Assembly (NCBI GenBank): GCA_964019335.1
Contig: OZ025661.1
Location: forward strand, 524,001 to 588,000
Reading direction: 5' to 3'
Source: Diplonema japonicum
Taxonomy: Eukaryota; Euglenozoa; Diplonemea; Diplonemida; Diplonemidae
Length of the DNA stretch: 64,000 bases
The notes under the pieces are model-generated. The model ran no database searches, was not told the origin of the DNA, and saw only the letters and a list, made by a program, of their open reading frames with translations. This document shows, piece by piece, positions 9,997 through 18,141 of the stretch; within the stretch, counting starts at the first letter, position 1, and each line of letters starts with the position of its first letter. A program made the translations under genes and the position numbers.

Positions 9997-10447
9997 GTCG
10001 ACTCTTACCCCTAGATGAATGGATGGAATATGTGCAAAGAGATAACTAATAGCCAGAGGACACCGAATGTGATGCAGCATGACCGGTGGACAACTCATGT
10101 TGGCTTCAACAGCTAAAAACAGTGCTCACAGTTAAAGACATATGGTAGGTAATAGAGCCAGAAACCAAATTAAAACACTCTCAAAGAAAAAGAAAAAGAA
10201 AAAAAAAAGAAGAAGAAGAAAAGAGATTTATTTAAAAAAAATTAAATTAGAATGAGAAAATGAACAAAAATCCTCCTTGACGGACGCCCAGCCTACAAGC
10301 TTCGGGTAGTTTTCATTTATTTATTTATTTTTTTTTTTTTTATAAAGGGTAGTGCGGCTTTAAGACTTGATTTTTCTTTTTCCCATCTTTTATCTGCCCA
10401 CGCAACAGGTTCCTTGCTATAGATCCTTCGTGGTAGAGGTGTCCACA
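9997..10447. other. intergenic
   Basis: Separates NDUFA12 from the transporter's last exon. Holds purine microsatellite (AAG/AAAG units about 10185-10220) and a T run near 10318-10340. No gene seen. Confidence 0.6.
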
Positions 10448-11748
10448 TCACTCCTCTTTCTTCGGGTCTTTGGCGGTGTAGGTAAAGGGTGCCACCAAGG
10501 CAGCACACAAAGGCGCCATGGCCATTGCAGTGTATGCGTAGTCGAGGTCCTCGGGTTGTGCGTCAAAGAGGTAACTGGTAGTGGTGGTAGTGGTGTTTAA
10601 AGCCATTCATACCCTGCGACAAGAGGGGCGACCGCCCGTGCCAGTGCGGTGGTCGACGACAGCGACCCAAGCATCGATCCCTTGGTGCGTTAAATATGAT
10701 GAGTTCAGCATACCTGCAACTTCTTGCTTGTAGACAACGAGGTGATGGTCTGGTACGCCAGCTCCGACAGCCCGTATCCAAAGCCGAGAAGGAACAATGG
10801 AATGAAGATAGTCCATGTCGCGTACATCCACCTGTGCAGTGCGAGGGACGAGAACATCATGATATTCCCTGCGAAAGCGGCCTTGGTGAGGAACTGCGGC
10901 GCGTTCTTCACACGTGCACGTGCCTTCCACATGGCCAGGATCAGAGCAAGCGACAACCACGCAAATGCCCACCCAACATGCTTCCTCTGGTAACCCAGCC
11001 TTTCGCCTGCCCAGATGCCGAACGTTGTGTTCCACCCCATAAAGGCAAATGTCCCGGCGAACTGTGATGCCAACACGAGCAACATAGAGGGCTTTGTGAT
11101 GGTCGCAACGTAGCCACCCCAGCTAACGCCACTCCCATCTACTGCTTCTTTCTCCTTGAGTCCAAGACTTTCCTCGAGTTTCACGTAAGCATACACAAAA
11201 TTCAAGGCCGTGAGAACTGTCGTAAAATAGGCAGCAAGAGGCAAGCCGCCAAAGGCGCCGATAATGGCACCTGTCGCAGGACCAACCATGAAACCCAGAC
11301 CGATAAAGGCACCCATGTGCCCTAGGTAGCGGGACCTGTCCTCTGGGGCAGTCCTGTCAGCAATGTACGCCTGGCAGACACTTGTCTCGCTGAAGAAACC
11401 TGCGAGGGCACGTGTCTGGATAAGCCCCTGAAGTGTGGTCGCCGCCGCTGTCATGTAAAGTGTGATGCTGGACATCAAAAGAGAGATCAAGATGATGGGT
11501 CTTCTGCCAAGTGTGTCGCTAAGCCTGCCCAAGATGAAGCTCCCGACGATGCTAGCGGCGGAGTAAGCTGTGAACACCATTCCTACGTTGTAGCCATCGG
11601 CACCCAGCTCTCCTTTTGCATGGGTCTGCAGTAGCGGGAGGACTATCCCACTGGCGAGGAAGTCAAGGAACACCGTGAGATAGATCACCTTCACCTTCGG
11701 GTCTTCCTGCTTCTCCTCGTCCTTCTTGCTGTCTTGAGCGTCGACCAT
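10448..11748 (-). CDS. major facilitator superfamily transporter
   Basis: Three exons (10714-11748, 10613-10680, 10448-10574) encode 409 residues. MFS hallmarks: a first helix VIYLTVFLDFLASGIVLPLL, the loop 2-3 motif GRLSDTLGRRPIILISLL, a helix-5 stretch GLGFMVGPATGAIIG, and hydrophobic helices throughout, about twelve in all. The last two short exons restore the end of the fold, including SSTTALARAVAPLVAGYLF, typical of the last helices of tetracycline/H+ antiporter-like members. The N-terminus is charged (MVDAQDSKKDEEKQ) and the C-terminus ends TAKDPKKEE. Substrate cannot be told from sequence; fungal and protist relatives include drug and small-solute exporters. Without both splices the protein would stop at residue 347 and lose its last helices. 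Confidence 0.85.
10575..10612 (-). other. 38-nt intron 2 of MFS gene
   Basis: GTATGA donor, CTACCAG acceptor; joins VAG and YLFDAQPED in phase 2. Supported by the transmembrane-like APLVAGYLF and MAMAPLCAALVAPF that result. Confidence 0.75.
10681..10713 (-). other. 33-nt intron 1 of MFS gene
   Basis: GTATGC donor, CCAAG acceptor; joins KKLQ to GSMLGSLSS in phase 0. Unspliced reading stops two codons into the intron. Confidence 0.75.
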
Positions 11749-11828
11749 TTTGGTATTTATTGTCCCTATTGTGGCATTGCTTGTGGTTTAGTGCAGGAAT
11801 AAAAGTGATCATTGATACTGCGGGGGTG

Positions 11829-12344
11829 TCAGTCAAATCGAGCGTGAACTCTTTTCTTGACCTTCCCTGTGTTCAGCGGCTTCTTTTTCTTGAGTGTAGG
11901 CCTCGCCACCTTTACCGTTGATGCGGGGCGTTTGGGTGGTTCTTGGGGCTCCTCAGGGTACATCTCTTCCTCTTGCGTCACAACAAGCCCCTCTGTTGGT
12001 GAGGGCTCGGGCTCAGCCTCAGCCTCAGGTTCGGGCTCAGGTTCATGGAACCGCACAGGCGGTTCTCGGGCTGGCGCAGTCGTTCCGTACAGCAATGGCT
12101 CTAGTCCTTTAAAGTAATGTTCATACTTCGGCTCCGCTGGAATGATAAAAAAATTTGTCCGTACAACAGGATCACTCACTCTGTTGCTCGTGTCCTCCTC
12201 CTCAGCACCCCACCTATATGTGTCAAACCTTGATTCTCGTTGTATTTGTTTCTTTTGCACAAACGAACCGGAAATCGTCCTCTTCTTTTGTAACTGTTTA
12301 TTCGACTTGTGCCTCTGCTGTGTATTCTTCCATCGTGACGACAT
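11829..12344 (-). CDS. hypothetical basic/acidic protein
   Basis: 171 residues from the ATG at 12344, chosen because an ATCAACAG acceptor ends five bases upstream (AG 12350-12351) behind a C/T-rich run. The first 50 residues are basic (KNTQQRHKSNKQLQKKR); a middle segment VVRTNFFIIPAEPKYEHYFKGLEPLLYG is the most structured-looking. Then comes an acidic Pro-Glu repeat (EPEPEPEAEAEPEPSP), and the end is Lys-rich (LKKKKPLNTGKVKKRVHARFD). It looks largely disordered and could bind nucleic acid or act as a ribosomal or nuclear accessory protein, but no family is recognised. Confidence 0.55.
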   Translation of the reverse strand: MSSRWKNTQQRHKSNKQLQKKRTISGSFVQKKQIQRESRFDTYRWGAEEEDTSNRVSDPVVRTNFFIIPAEPKYEHYFKGLEPLLYGTTAPAREPPVRFHEPEPEPEAEAEPEPSPTEGLVVTQEEEMYPEEPQEPPKRPASTVKVARPTLKKKKPLNTGKVKKRVHARFD

Positions 12345-12514
12345 GTTGCCTGTTGATACATGTGGAATGGTGGCAGATATAGGAGGAGAGAATAGGGTTA
12401 GTCTACTCGTAAGTGGGCTAATAAAGAGTGCTTGTATATAACAGTTGGCATGGCGTGTAAAGCATGCCTTGCAACGATGCAAACGAAGGCAAGAATATCC
12501 CTCTGGTACCAGTG

Positions 12515-12931
12515 CTAGATGATGGTCCACCCGTCGTCGTCTGTGCGACTGCAGTCACCCTTCTCGCTGTACTGCTCGTGCGACACAACTGATGGTTCAG
12601 ATGTAGCAGCATCTGTATCTGTGTCAGAGGCATCCTCTGCCCTTCCAACCCGCCTCCACGTAGAGCCTTGCAAGAAGATAGGTGAAAATGTCCACAAGAG
12701 CTCATCTCCGCTACGCCTTTCAAGCCTCGAATTGCAACTCAAGTAGAGATAGTTGTCCCAAACACGGACGGACAGTGATATGCTTCCGCCGTCGCTGGGC
12801 AGGCATTCAACATCCTTGTTCTTCACGATCCAGCGTGCGCCACTGTCGTCGGTCCACTCACCTTGCACCATCTTTACAAGCAGATTCGCATCTCTCCCCA
12901 CAAGCTCCTCCTTCAGTTCCCCCGAGCTCAT
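12515..12931 (-). CDS. hypothetical small beta-rich protein
   Basis: 138 residues from the ATG at 12931; an AAGCACAG acceptor is two bases upstream (AG 12934-12935). Residues about 18-90 alternate as short strands (VKMVQGEWTDDSGARWIVKN, SVRVWDNYLYLSC, LLWTFSPIF, STWRRVG), suggesting a small beta barrel or sandwich. The C-terminal 45 residues are acidic and Ser/Thr-rich and probably disordered. No family recognised. It is separated from the preceding gene by about 170 bases and lies on the same strand. Confidence 0.5.
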   Translation of the reverse strand: MSSGELKEELVGRDANLLVKMVQGEWTDDSGARWIVKNKDVECLPSDGGSISLSVRVWDNYLYLSCNSRLERRSGDELLWTFSPIFLQGSTWRRVGRAEDASDTDTDAATSEPSVVSHEQYSEKGDCSRTDDDGWTII

Positions 12932-13215
12932 TGCTGTGCTTGTATTAGCAAAGGAAAGCCAAGGGGGGAAAATAAAAGGAAAACATGAAATCAGAAAGAG
13001 TTCATTGTTCAAGAAAAGGAAGAAAGGATAAGACAGTACAAGAAAGAGGCGGGAAGGAAAAATAAGAAGAGTGATGCCACAAAGCACTACCGGGCGGCAG
13101 AGCGGTGGTGGTTGTGGCAGAGGGGAGGAGCACACCTTAATGGTGCACTTTAACAAGAACGAAAGCTAGAGTGGTGGTGCATAATGTACGAAGGGAGTGC
13201 CTTGTCGCACCTGTG

Positions 13216-13680
13216 TCAGACTGCACTGCTGCACGCCTTGATCCACAGTGCGAAGCACGTCCCGAACTGCGCGATAAAGAAAAAGCTACGGACGAAGGAC
13301 AGTGTGCCTTTAGCAACTGAAAGATACGTAATGTTATATCCCAATCTGCACAAAAGCACCAGAACGCAACACACATTGAAGAACTTCGGGTCGATCCTGA
13401 ACACGAAGCTCACCAGCACAGCTGATGTAAACACAATAAAGTTCTCCCACCCGTTCTGGTGGGCACCTGTCGCCCTGCGTACGAAGGCGGCATCCGCGCT
13501 CTGGGTGTCCTCTGCAGCCTCTCCCCACTTCTTTCTCGGTTCTGCAATGACATCGGTCAAGCCTTGGGAAGGCACCACCTTGTGTGCTCTGGCCATGTGA
13601 GGCATCATCACCAAGAACCAGTAGATAGGCATGGACACGGAGGCCATGATGTATGAATTGTCGAAGTCACACGAAGGCAT
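13216..13680 (-). CDS. MAPEG-family membrane protein
   Basis: 154 residues with four hydrophobic segments (about 12-28, 84-103, 107-125, 131-149). The family signature around the second helix is present: RRATGAHQNGWENFIVFTSA, matching the R-A-x2-A-x2-N-x2-E-N pattern of MAPEG proteins (microsomal glutathione transferases, leukotriene C4 synthase and bacterial relatives). These act in ER or other membranes on glutathione or eicosanoid-like substrates; many distant members have no proven activity. An ACCAG acceptor lies about 22 bases upstream of the ATG. Length is normal for the family. Confidence 0.8.
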   Translation of the reverse strand: MPSCDFDNSYIMASVSMPIYWFLVMMPHMARAHKVVPSQGLTDVIAEPRKKWGEAAEDTQSADAAFVRRATGAHQNGWENFIVFTSAVLVSFVFRIDPKFFNVCCVLVLLCRLGYNITYLSVAKGTLSFVRSFFFIAQFGTCFALWIKACSSAV

Positions 13681-13877
13681 TTTTTTTTTTTTTTTAATTA
13701 ATCTGGTATGGGTCGAGGCAAGGGTAGAATAATATTCTATTTAAATAAGAAAAGGAGTGTCCACACTACTGGCACTATTCATTGCGCTTGTCTGCTTTTT
13801 GCAAACTAACAAATAAAGGGTAAGGTATGCTCTAAAATGTGTGGGAGACATCAAGATAAGTTACAATGCACGGCAGC

Positions 13878-15365
13878 TTACTTGAATGCCTTTTTTTTGC
13901 TTTTTGCTGAAGCTGCAGTGGACGACGACGAGTATGACGACGGCAGCGAACTGATGTGCATGCTACTCCTGCTGCTCCTTGTGTTTTGTGTGCTTGTGTC
14001 TGTGTGAATAGATTTTTTTAGCGGCTTCTCGCGAGCCTCTTCCTGCTCCTGATGTGTCCTGTAATTGGATAGCATAGATCGTAGGTGTCGGTGTGCATTT
14101 GCCATGCCGTCCCCTCCTTCTTCACCCCCTTCCGGCATCTCTTCCATGCTCATGTACAGCGGGCCTGTTTCACTCCAGTCGCTACTCGCCATAATCGACA
14201 CCAGTGTCATCATTTCATATTTCATGTCCTCTTCCGAGGAAGGGCCTGTGCCAGCAGTGTACTTTTCCAGGGGTTCAATATCAGTGACGTAGTGAGATTC
14301 GTCTAGGAAGGGGTGCTGCAGCATTTCTGTGCATGAAGGACGGTTGTCTGACAACGGCGAAAAGCAGAGCTGGATGAATTCTTTCCCCTCCTTCGACAAA
14401 TGTGCGGGCACTCTAGGATGATGCCCTTCCTTCCCGTTCCCTATTCCGATGTGGAAGATCAGAGCCACGTTCCCAACGGCACTTTGTGCCTCCCACGGCG
14501 GGAGGTTCGTGGCCAACTCTACGATTGTAGCGCCAATGCTCCACACGTCGCTACCTTTGGACACCTTTCCCGTCACCGCATCAGGTGACATGTACTGAGG
14601 AGTCCCTGCCATGTGTTGCGTGGTTGCGGACTTCTCTTGTATTATTTTGCAGCACCCGAAGTCCGTCACTTTGCAATTCCCATGAGTGTCCACAAGAATA
14701 TTATGTGGCTTAATATCTCTGTGCAAGATACCTAAGGAGTGCAAGTACTGTATCCCTTGGACCGTTTGCCTGGTGAATTTCCTGATTGCCGTTTCGTACA
14801 TCCGCATCCCAGCGAGCTTCAACATACTGTAGAGGGACCCACCAGGCACGAATTCTAAGTAAAGCGATGCCACAGATCGTGTAGTGGTGGCATAACCCTT
14901 CAGTTTCACAATATTCGGATGGTCCAGCTTCTGGAGCATCCTCAGCTCATTGTCAAACGTGGTCAAAGCCCCGACAGCACATCCAACTTGAATGTCCTTG
15001 ACAGCAACCTGCTCCCCTGTAATATTGTTGATACCTAAGTACACGGTACCAAACCCGCCTCTACCAATCACCCTTCGCTTCACGATCTGCTTGGGGTTGA
15101 ATCCCTTCCAGTTCAAGAAGGGTGTCTTTCCCAGCTTGTCTTGTAACATCCTTCGAGTATTCGCACCTCTCATAACTTTTTGAATCTTAACAGCAGCTTC
15201 TTCCCTGTTGCCATGGGGTGGTGCGCTCACAGCCTTCCTCACCTTCCTCCTTACGCCCTTGTGCTCTTCATTCCTGTGTACGCTATCAGGCACCACCTTC
15301 ACGCTGTTCCTTGGTGAACCAGATTTTGACCCGGAAGACGCTTCTTTCTTTTTAGCGAACACCAT
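13878..15365 (-). CDS. MAP3K-like serine/threonine kinase with IQ motif
   Basis: 495 residues. A basic N-terminus holds an IQ-type calmodulin-binding motif at about 55-75 (AAVKIQKVMRGANTRRML). The kinase domain spans about 95-355: glycine loop GRGGFGTVYLG (101-), VAVKD lysine at 123, HRDIKPHN (215-222), DFG (235-237), GTPQYMSPD and SDVWSIGATIVEL. The MSPDAVTG and GGSLYSMLK features place it nearest the MEKK/STE11 and plant NPK1 group, that is, a MAP kinase kinase kinase. Binding calmodulin would tie it to calcium. The C-terminal 90 residues are Ser-rich and end in KSKKKAFK. An ACACATAG acceptor ends six bases before the ATG. All catalytic residues are present, so it should be active. Confidence 0.88.
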   Translation of the reverse strand: MVFAKKKEASSGSKSGSPRNSVKVVPDSVHRNEEHKGVRRKVRKAVSAPPHGNREEAAVKIQKVMRGANTRRMLQDKLGKTPFLNWKGFNPKQIVKRRVIGRGGFGTVYLGINNITGEQVAVKDIQVGCAVGALTTFDNELRMLQKLDHPNIVKLKGYATTTRSVASLYLEFVPGGSLYSMLKLAGMRMYETAIRKFTRQTVQGIQYLHSLGILHRDIKPHNILVDTHGNCKVTDFGCCKIIQEKSATTQHMAGTPQYMSPDAVTGKVSKGSDVWSIGATIVELATNLPPWEAQSAVGNVALIFHIGIGNGKEGHHPRVPAHLSKEGKEFIQLCFSPLSDNRPSCTEMLQHPFLDESHYVTDIEPLEKYTAGTGPSSEEDMKYEMMTLVSIMASSDWSETGPLYMSMEEMPEGGEEGGDGMANAHRHLRSMLSNYRTHQEQEEAREKPLKKSIHTDTSTQNTRSSRSSMHISSLPSSYSSSSTAASAKSKKKAFK

Positions 15366-15415
15366 GTCTACCTATGTGTGTGGTGAGATAACACAGCAAA
15401 GAAGTAACGAAGTAA

Positions 15416-15973
15416 CTAGTGCACGAAGCTACATCTACTTTTCAATTCTAACGCCTCTGCAAGCCCCTGTTCTTCTTTTTGTAAAGAGTAAATAGCTTTT
15501 CGAAGGCGTTTCTGTTCTGCCTGCGAGTCCTCACGAAGCTCGTCGTACTTGCTACGCAGCTCTTCCAATTCAGCACTGAGAACATGTACCTCTCGCACGA
15601 GGGCCGCCTTGTTGGCGGAGGGTGAGGGGGCTTGGACGGGGGATTGGCTAGAAAAGATCCCAGATATCTTAGCCATTTTCAACAACTTCTCTTCCAGAAT
15701 ATGTTTCTCTCTGGCAGTTGTTTTGAGCTTTTTTTCGGAGTGCCTTAACTCGGACGCTAGTTTCTTGTTCTTCGTCTGCTCTTCTCCCAAGGAACTCTGC
15801 AGTTCCGTCACAAGCTGCTGCAGCTTCTTCATCGATTTCATCTGGTACTGCTTGTACCTGTTTGCCTCCTCGACATTCCTGAATGGTACGTCCATGCACA
15901 CCAATGCCGTGTTCACAGCATTAGTCACTGGTGATAGAGCTCTCTCGTACACAGGCTTCCTCACTGCGGGCAT
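15416..15973 (-). CDS. small coiled-coil protein
   Basis: 185 residues, starting 10 bases after a GGTACAG acceptor (AG 15984-15985). Two long heptad stretches, about 42-100 and 120-178, are separated by a short Ser/Pro hinge (SSQSPVQAPSPSANK). The first 35 residues (MPAVRKPVYERALSPVTNAV) are not coiled. No enzyme motif, signal or membrane segment. A structural or adaptor role is likely but unproven. It ends only about 50 bases from the kinase start, and the two could be co-transcribed. Confidence 0.65.
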   Translation of the reverse strand: MPAVRKPVYERALSPVTNAVNTALVCMDVPFRNVEEANRYKQYQMKSMKKLQQLVTELQSSLGEEQTKNKKLASELRHSEKKLKTTAREKHILEEKLLKMAKISGIFSSQSPVQAPSPSANKAALVREVHVLSAELEELRSKYDELREDSQAEQKRLRKAIYSLQKEEQGLAEALELKSRCSFVH

Positions 15974-16143
15974 GTGCTCTATCCTGTACCTTAAGTTGAA
16001 AAAAGGGCAGGCATTGATGTAAAAATTATAAGAAGCACAGGCGGGCGGGGTCTATTGCTATGCAACACTTGGTCAACACGCAATGCCCTCGCATGGCCGC
16101 CATCACACACTTATTAACTACTGTCGAACAACACGCAGCAAGT

Positions 16144-17244
16144 TTAGTGTTCCAAAAGGATTTTCAGAGTCCTTCGGAGAGGTTCAGCAGCGCCCCACAG
16201 AAGCTGATCACCGACTGAGAAAGCGGCGAGGTACTCACCTCCTTGTTTCATTTTGTGGATCCTCCCCACATGGATCCTGAGGCTCCCTGAGATAGCAGCA
16301 GGGGTGAGGTCAGCAAGGGTTGCTTCCTTAGTGTTGGGGATGACAGACACCCACTCGTTGTGGGTAGCAAGTTTAAATTCAATCTCTGAGATTGGTACAT
16401 CTTTCTTCAGTTTGATCATGAACGCTTGAGAATGGCACCTCAGCACACCAACACGAACACATAAGCCGTCCACGATCACTTTGTTCTCTTCTGTAAGACC
16501 CAGAATTTTGTTAGTCTCAACATCGCCTTTCCATTCTTCACGGGTCTGGCCAGCTTCGACGCCCTTATCGATCCATGGCAGCAGGGACCCTGCCAGAGGG
16601 TGGCCCCATGCAGCCGTGGTAAGCGGTGTCTCCCTCACACCTTCTTCTACTTCAACAGCAGTGGAGGTATCCATCGTGTCCTTCACGGTATCATGCAGCT
16701 CCCCCATTTGTGTAACAAGCTCCTTCATGTGTCCCTGACCAGACCCGGAGGCCGCTTGGTAGGACATAGATGTCATCCATTCTACAAGGCCCGCTTTGAA
16801 GAGTCCTCCAAGTGCCATGAGCATCAAAGACACGGTACAGTTCCCTCCAGCGAAGGTCTTGGTGCCGTTCTTGATAGCGTTGATCATCACGTCTCTGTTC
16901 ACGGGGTCCAAGCAGATCACAGTGTCACTGTCCATGCGCTTCGTGGAGGCGGCATCTATCCAATAACCGTCCCATACGGCACGCAGGTTGGGCAAGATTT
17001 CCTTCGTATAGTCGCCGCCTTGACAGCTGATGATAACATCACATTGCTTAAGGTCATCCACATCCTTTGCATTCCCCAGCACTGCGTCGCTCTCACCACT
17101 GCATTTTGGAGCCTTGCCTCCAGCGTTAGAAGTGCTGTAAAACCGTGTCTTCACAAACTTGAAGTCGCCCTCCTCCTCCATCCTGCCCATGAGCACGCTG
17201 CCCACCATGCCCCTCCACCCAATTATTCCTAGAGTCTTTGGCAT
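16144..17244 (-). CDS. asd: aspartate-semialdehyde dehydrogenase, gamma-proteobacterial type
   Basis: 366 residues, essentially the E. coli length (367). It reduces aspartyl-4-phosphate with NADPH to aspartate semialdehyde, the branch point to threonine, methionine and bacterial lysine. The NADP-binding start GIIGWRGMVGSVLMGRM, CQGGDYTKEI, GYWIDAAS, the active-site Cys136 in FAGGNCTVSLMLM, LAGSLLPWID, REEWKGDVETNKILG and CVRVGVLRCHSQAF (active-site His) all match the enterobacterial subfamily almost word for word, as remembered. Fungal and plant enzymes are of other subfamilies. Start chosen at MPKTL because a CACACAG acceptor lies eight bases upstream (AG 17253-17254). No intron. Bacterial transfer is the likely origin. 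Confidence 0.93.
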   Translation of the reverse strand: MPKTLGIIGWRGMVGSVLMGRMEEEGDFKFVKTRFYSTSNAGGKAPKCSGESDAVLGNAKDVDDLKQCDVIISCQGGDYTKEILPNLRAVWDGYWIDAASTKRMDSDTVICLDPVNRDVMINAIKNGTKTFAGGNCTVSLMLMALGGLFKAGLVEWMTSMSYQAASGSGQGHMKELVTQMGELHDTVKDTMDTSTAVEVEEGVRETPLTTAAWGHPLAGSLLPWIDKGVEAGQTREEWKGDVETNKILGLTEENKVIVDGLCVRVGVLRCHSQAFMIKLKKDVPISEIEFKLATHNEWVSVIPNTKEATLADLTPAAISGSLRIHVGRIHKMKQGGEYLAAFSVGDQLLWGAAEPLRRTLKILLEH

Positions 17245-17500
17245 GTTGCTTCCTGTGTGGTAAGATTGGATGTTACTACTATTGATCATTCTCCAGAAAT
17301 TAGAGGACTAACAGCAGTTGTGCTGAGGCACAGGTGTTAATGAAATTTAAATAAATAAAAGAGATTGACACTAAGACACTGCCTGCCTGTATATGATAGC
17401 CAGCCCTTCCTCACCTGAGAGAATTCCAGTCATGTGTTGCACATAGATTTAGAACACTTTGCATCTCTACACTTGCCTGTACTTTTTAAACACTGCCAGT

Positions 17501-18112
17501 TTACTCGAACCTCTTCATGCGTGCCTGCTTGATGGCCTCTTCCTGTTTGAAATGTGTTTAGACAATCAACTGCCATCTGCATACCTCGGGACTGAGCGCT
17601 GCTGCCTTCGGGGTGTCGTTTTTCTTAGTGTCGCTCTTCTTGGTGTTGTTGTTCTTTCCGCCTTTGCCTTTTCCTTTTCCGCCCTTACCACCTTTTCCGC
17701 TCTGGCGCGCTTTTTTTGTAGCAGGTGCTACGTCCTCTTCCTCAGCACCAAAGCGGTCCATCCTCCTCTTTCTCGCCTTCTCCTCCTCAGTCCCGAACCT
17801 TTCCACTCTTTCGGCCCTCCTTTGCTTCTCCTGTTCCTTCTCAAGCACCTTTGCTGCGTCATCTTCCTTTTTCTTGGCCTCCTTTGCTGCAGCAGCCTCG
17901 GCACTAGCTGTCGCCTGCTCTGCAATAACGACTTCCGCTTCGCTCACCAAGTTCAGGAGTCCAGCCATCGTCTTCAAAACAGGAGCTTCAGCGGCGGGCT
18001 CGTTGGTGTCCTCTGTAACTCCGGCGGCCTCAGCAACCTCCTCGGCAACTTCTTCGGTGCTTTCCACAACAGGAACCTCCTCGGTCTCGACGGGCTTTTT
18101 TTCCTCTTCCAT
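17501..18112 (-). CDS. RFG-repeat, SARNP/Tho1-like basic protein
   Basis: Exons 17585-18112 and 17501-17542 encode 189 residues. The N-terminal half is acidic and Ala/Glu-rich with a helix LKTMAGLLNLVSEAEVVIAEQ; the middle is Lys/Glu-rich. Then come two copies of a Glu/Arg-x-x-R-F-G unit (RAERVERFGTEEEKARKRRM then DRFG), a Gly-Lys tract (GKGGKGGKGKGKGG) and a final RMKRFE. Repeated RFG units and a Gly/Lys RNA-binding tail are features of SARNP (CIP29)/Tho1 proteins of the TREX mRNA-export complex; the SAP domain normally found in them is not visible, so this is a tentative match. The terminal exon was placed by frame and adds EEAIKQARMKRFE. Confidence 0.6.
17543..17584 (-). other. 42-nt intron of RFG-repeat gene
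   Basis: GTATGC donor, AACAG acceptor, phase 0. Splicing yields ALSPE joined to EEAIKQARMKRFE and a stop; the unspliced reading ends VCRWQLIV. Confidence 0.65.
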
Positions 18113-18141
18113 TTTTTTTAGGGTTTTAAGACTACATGTTG

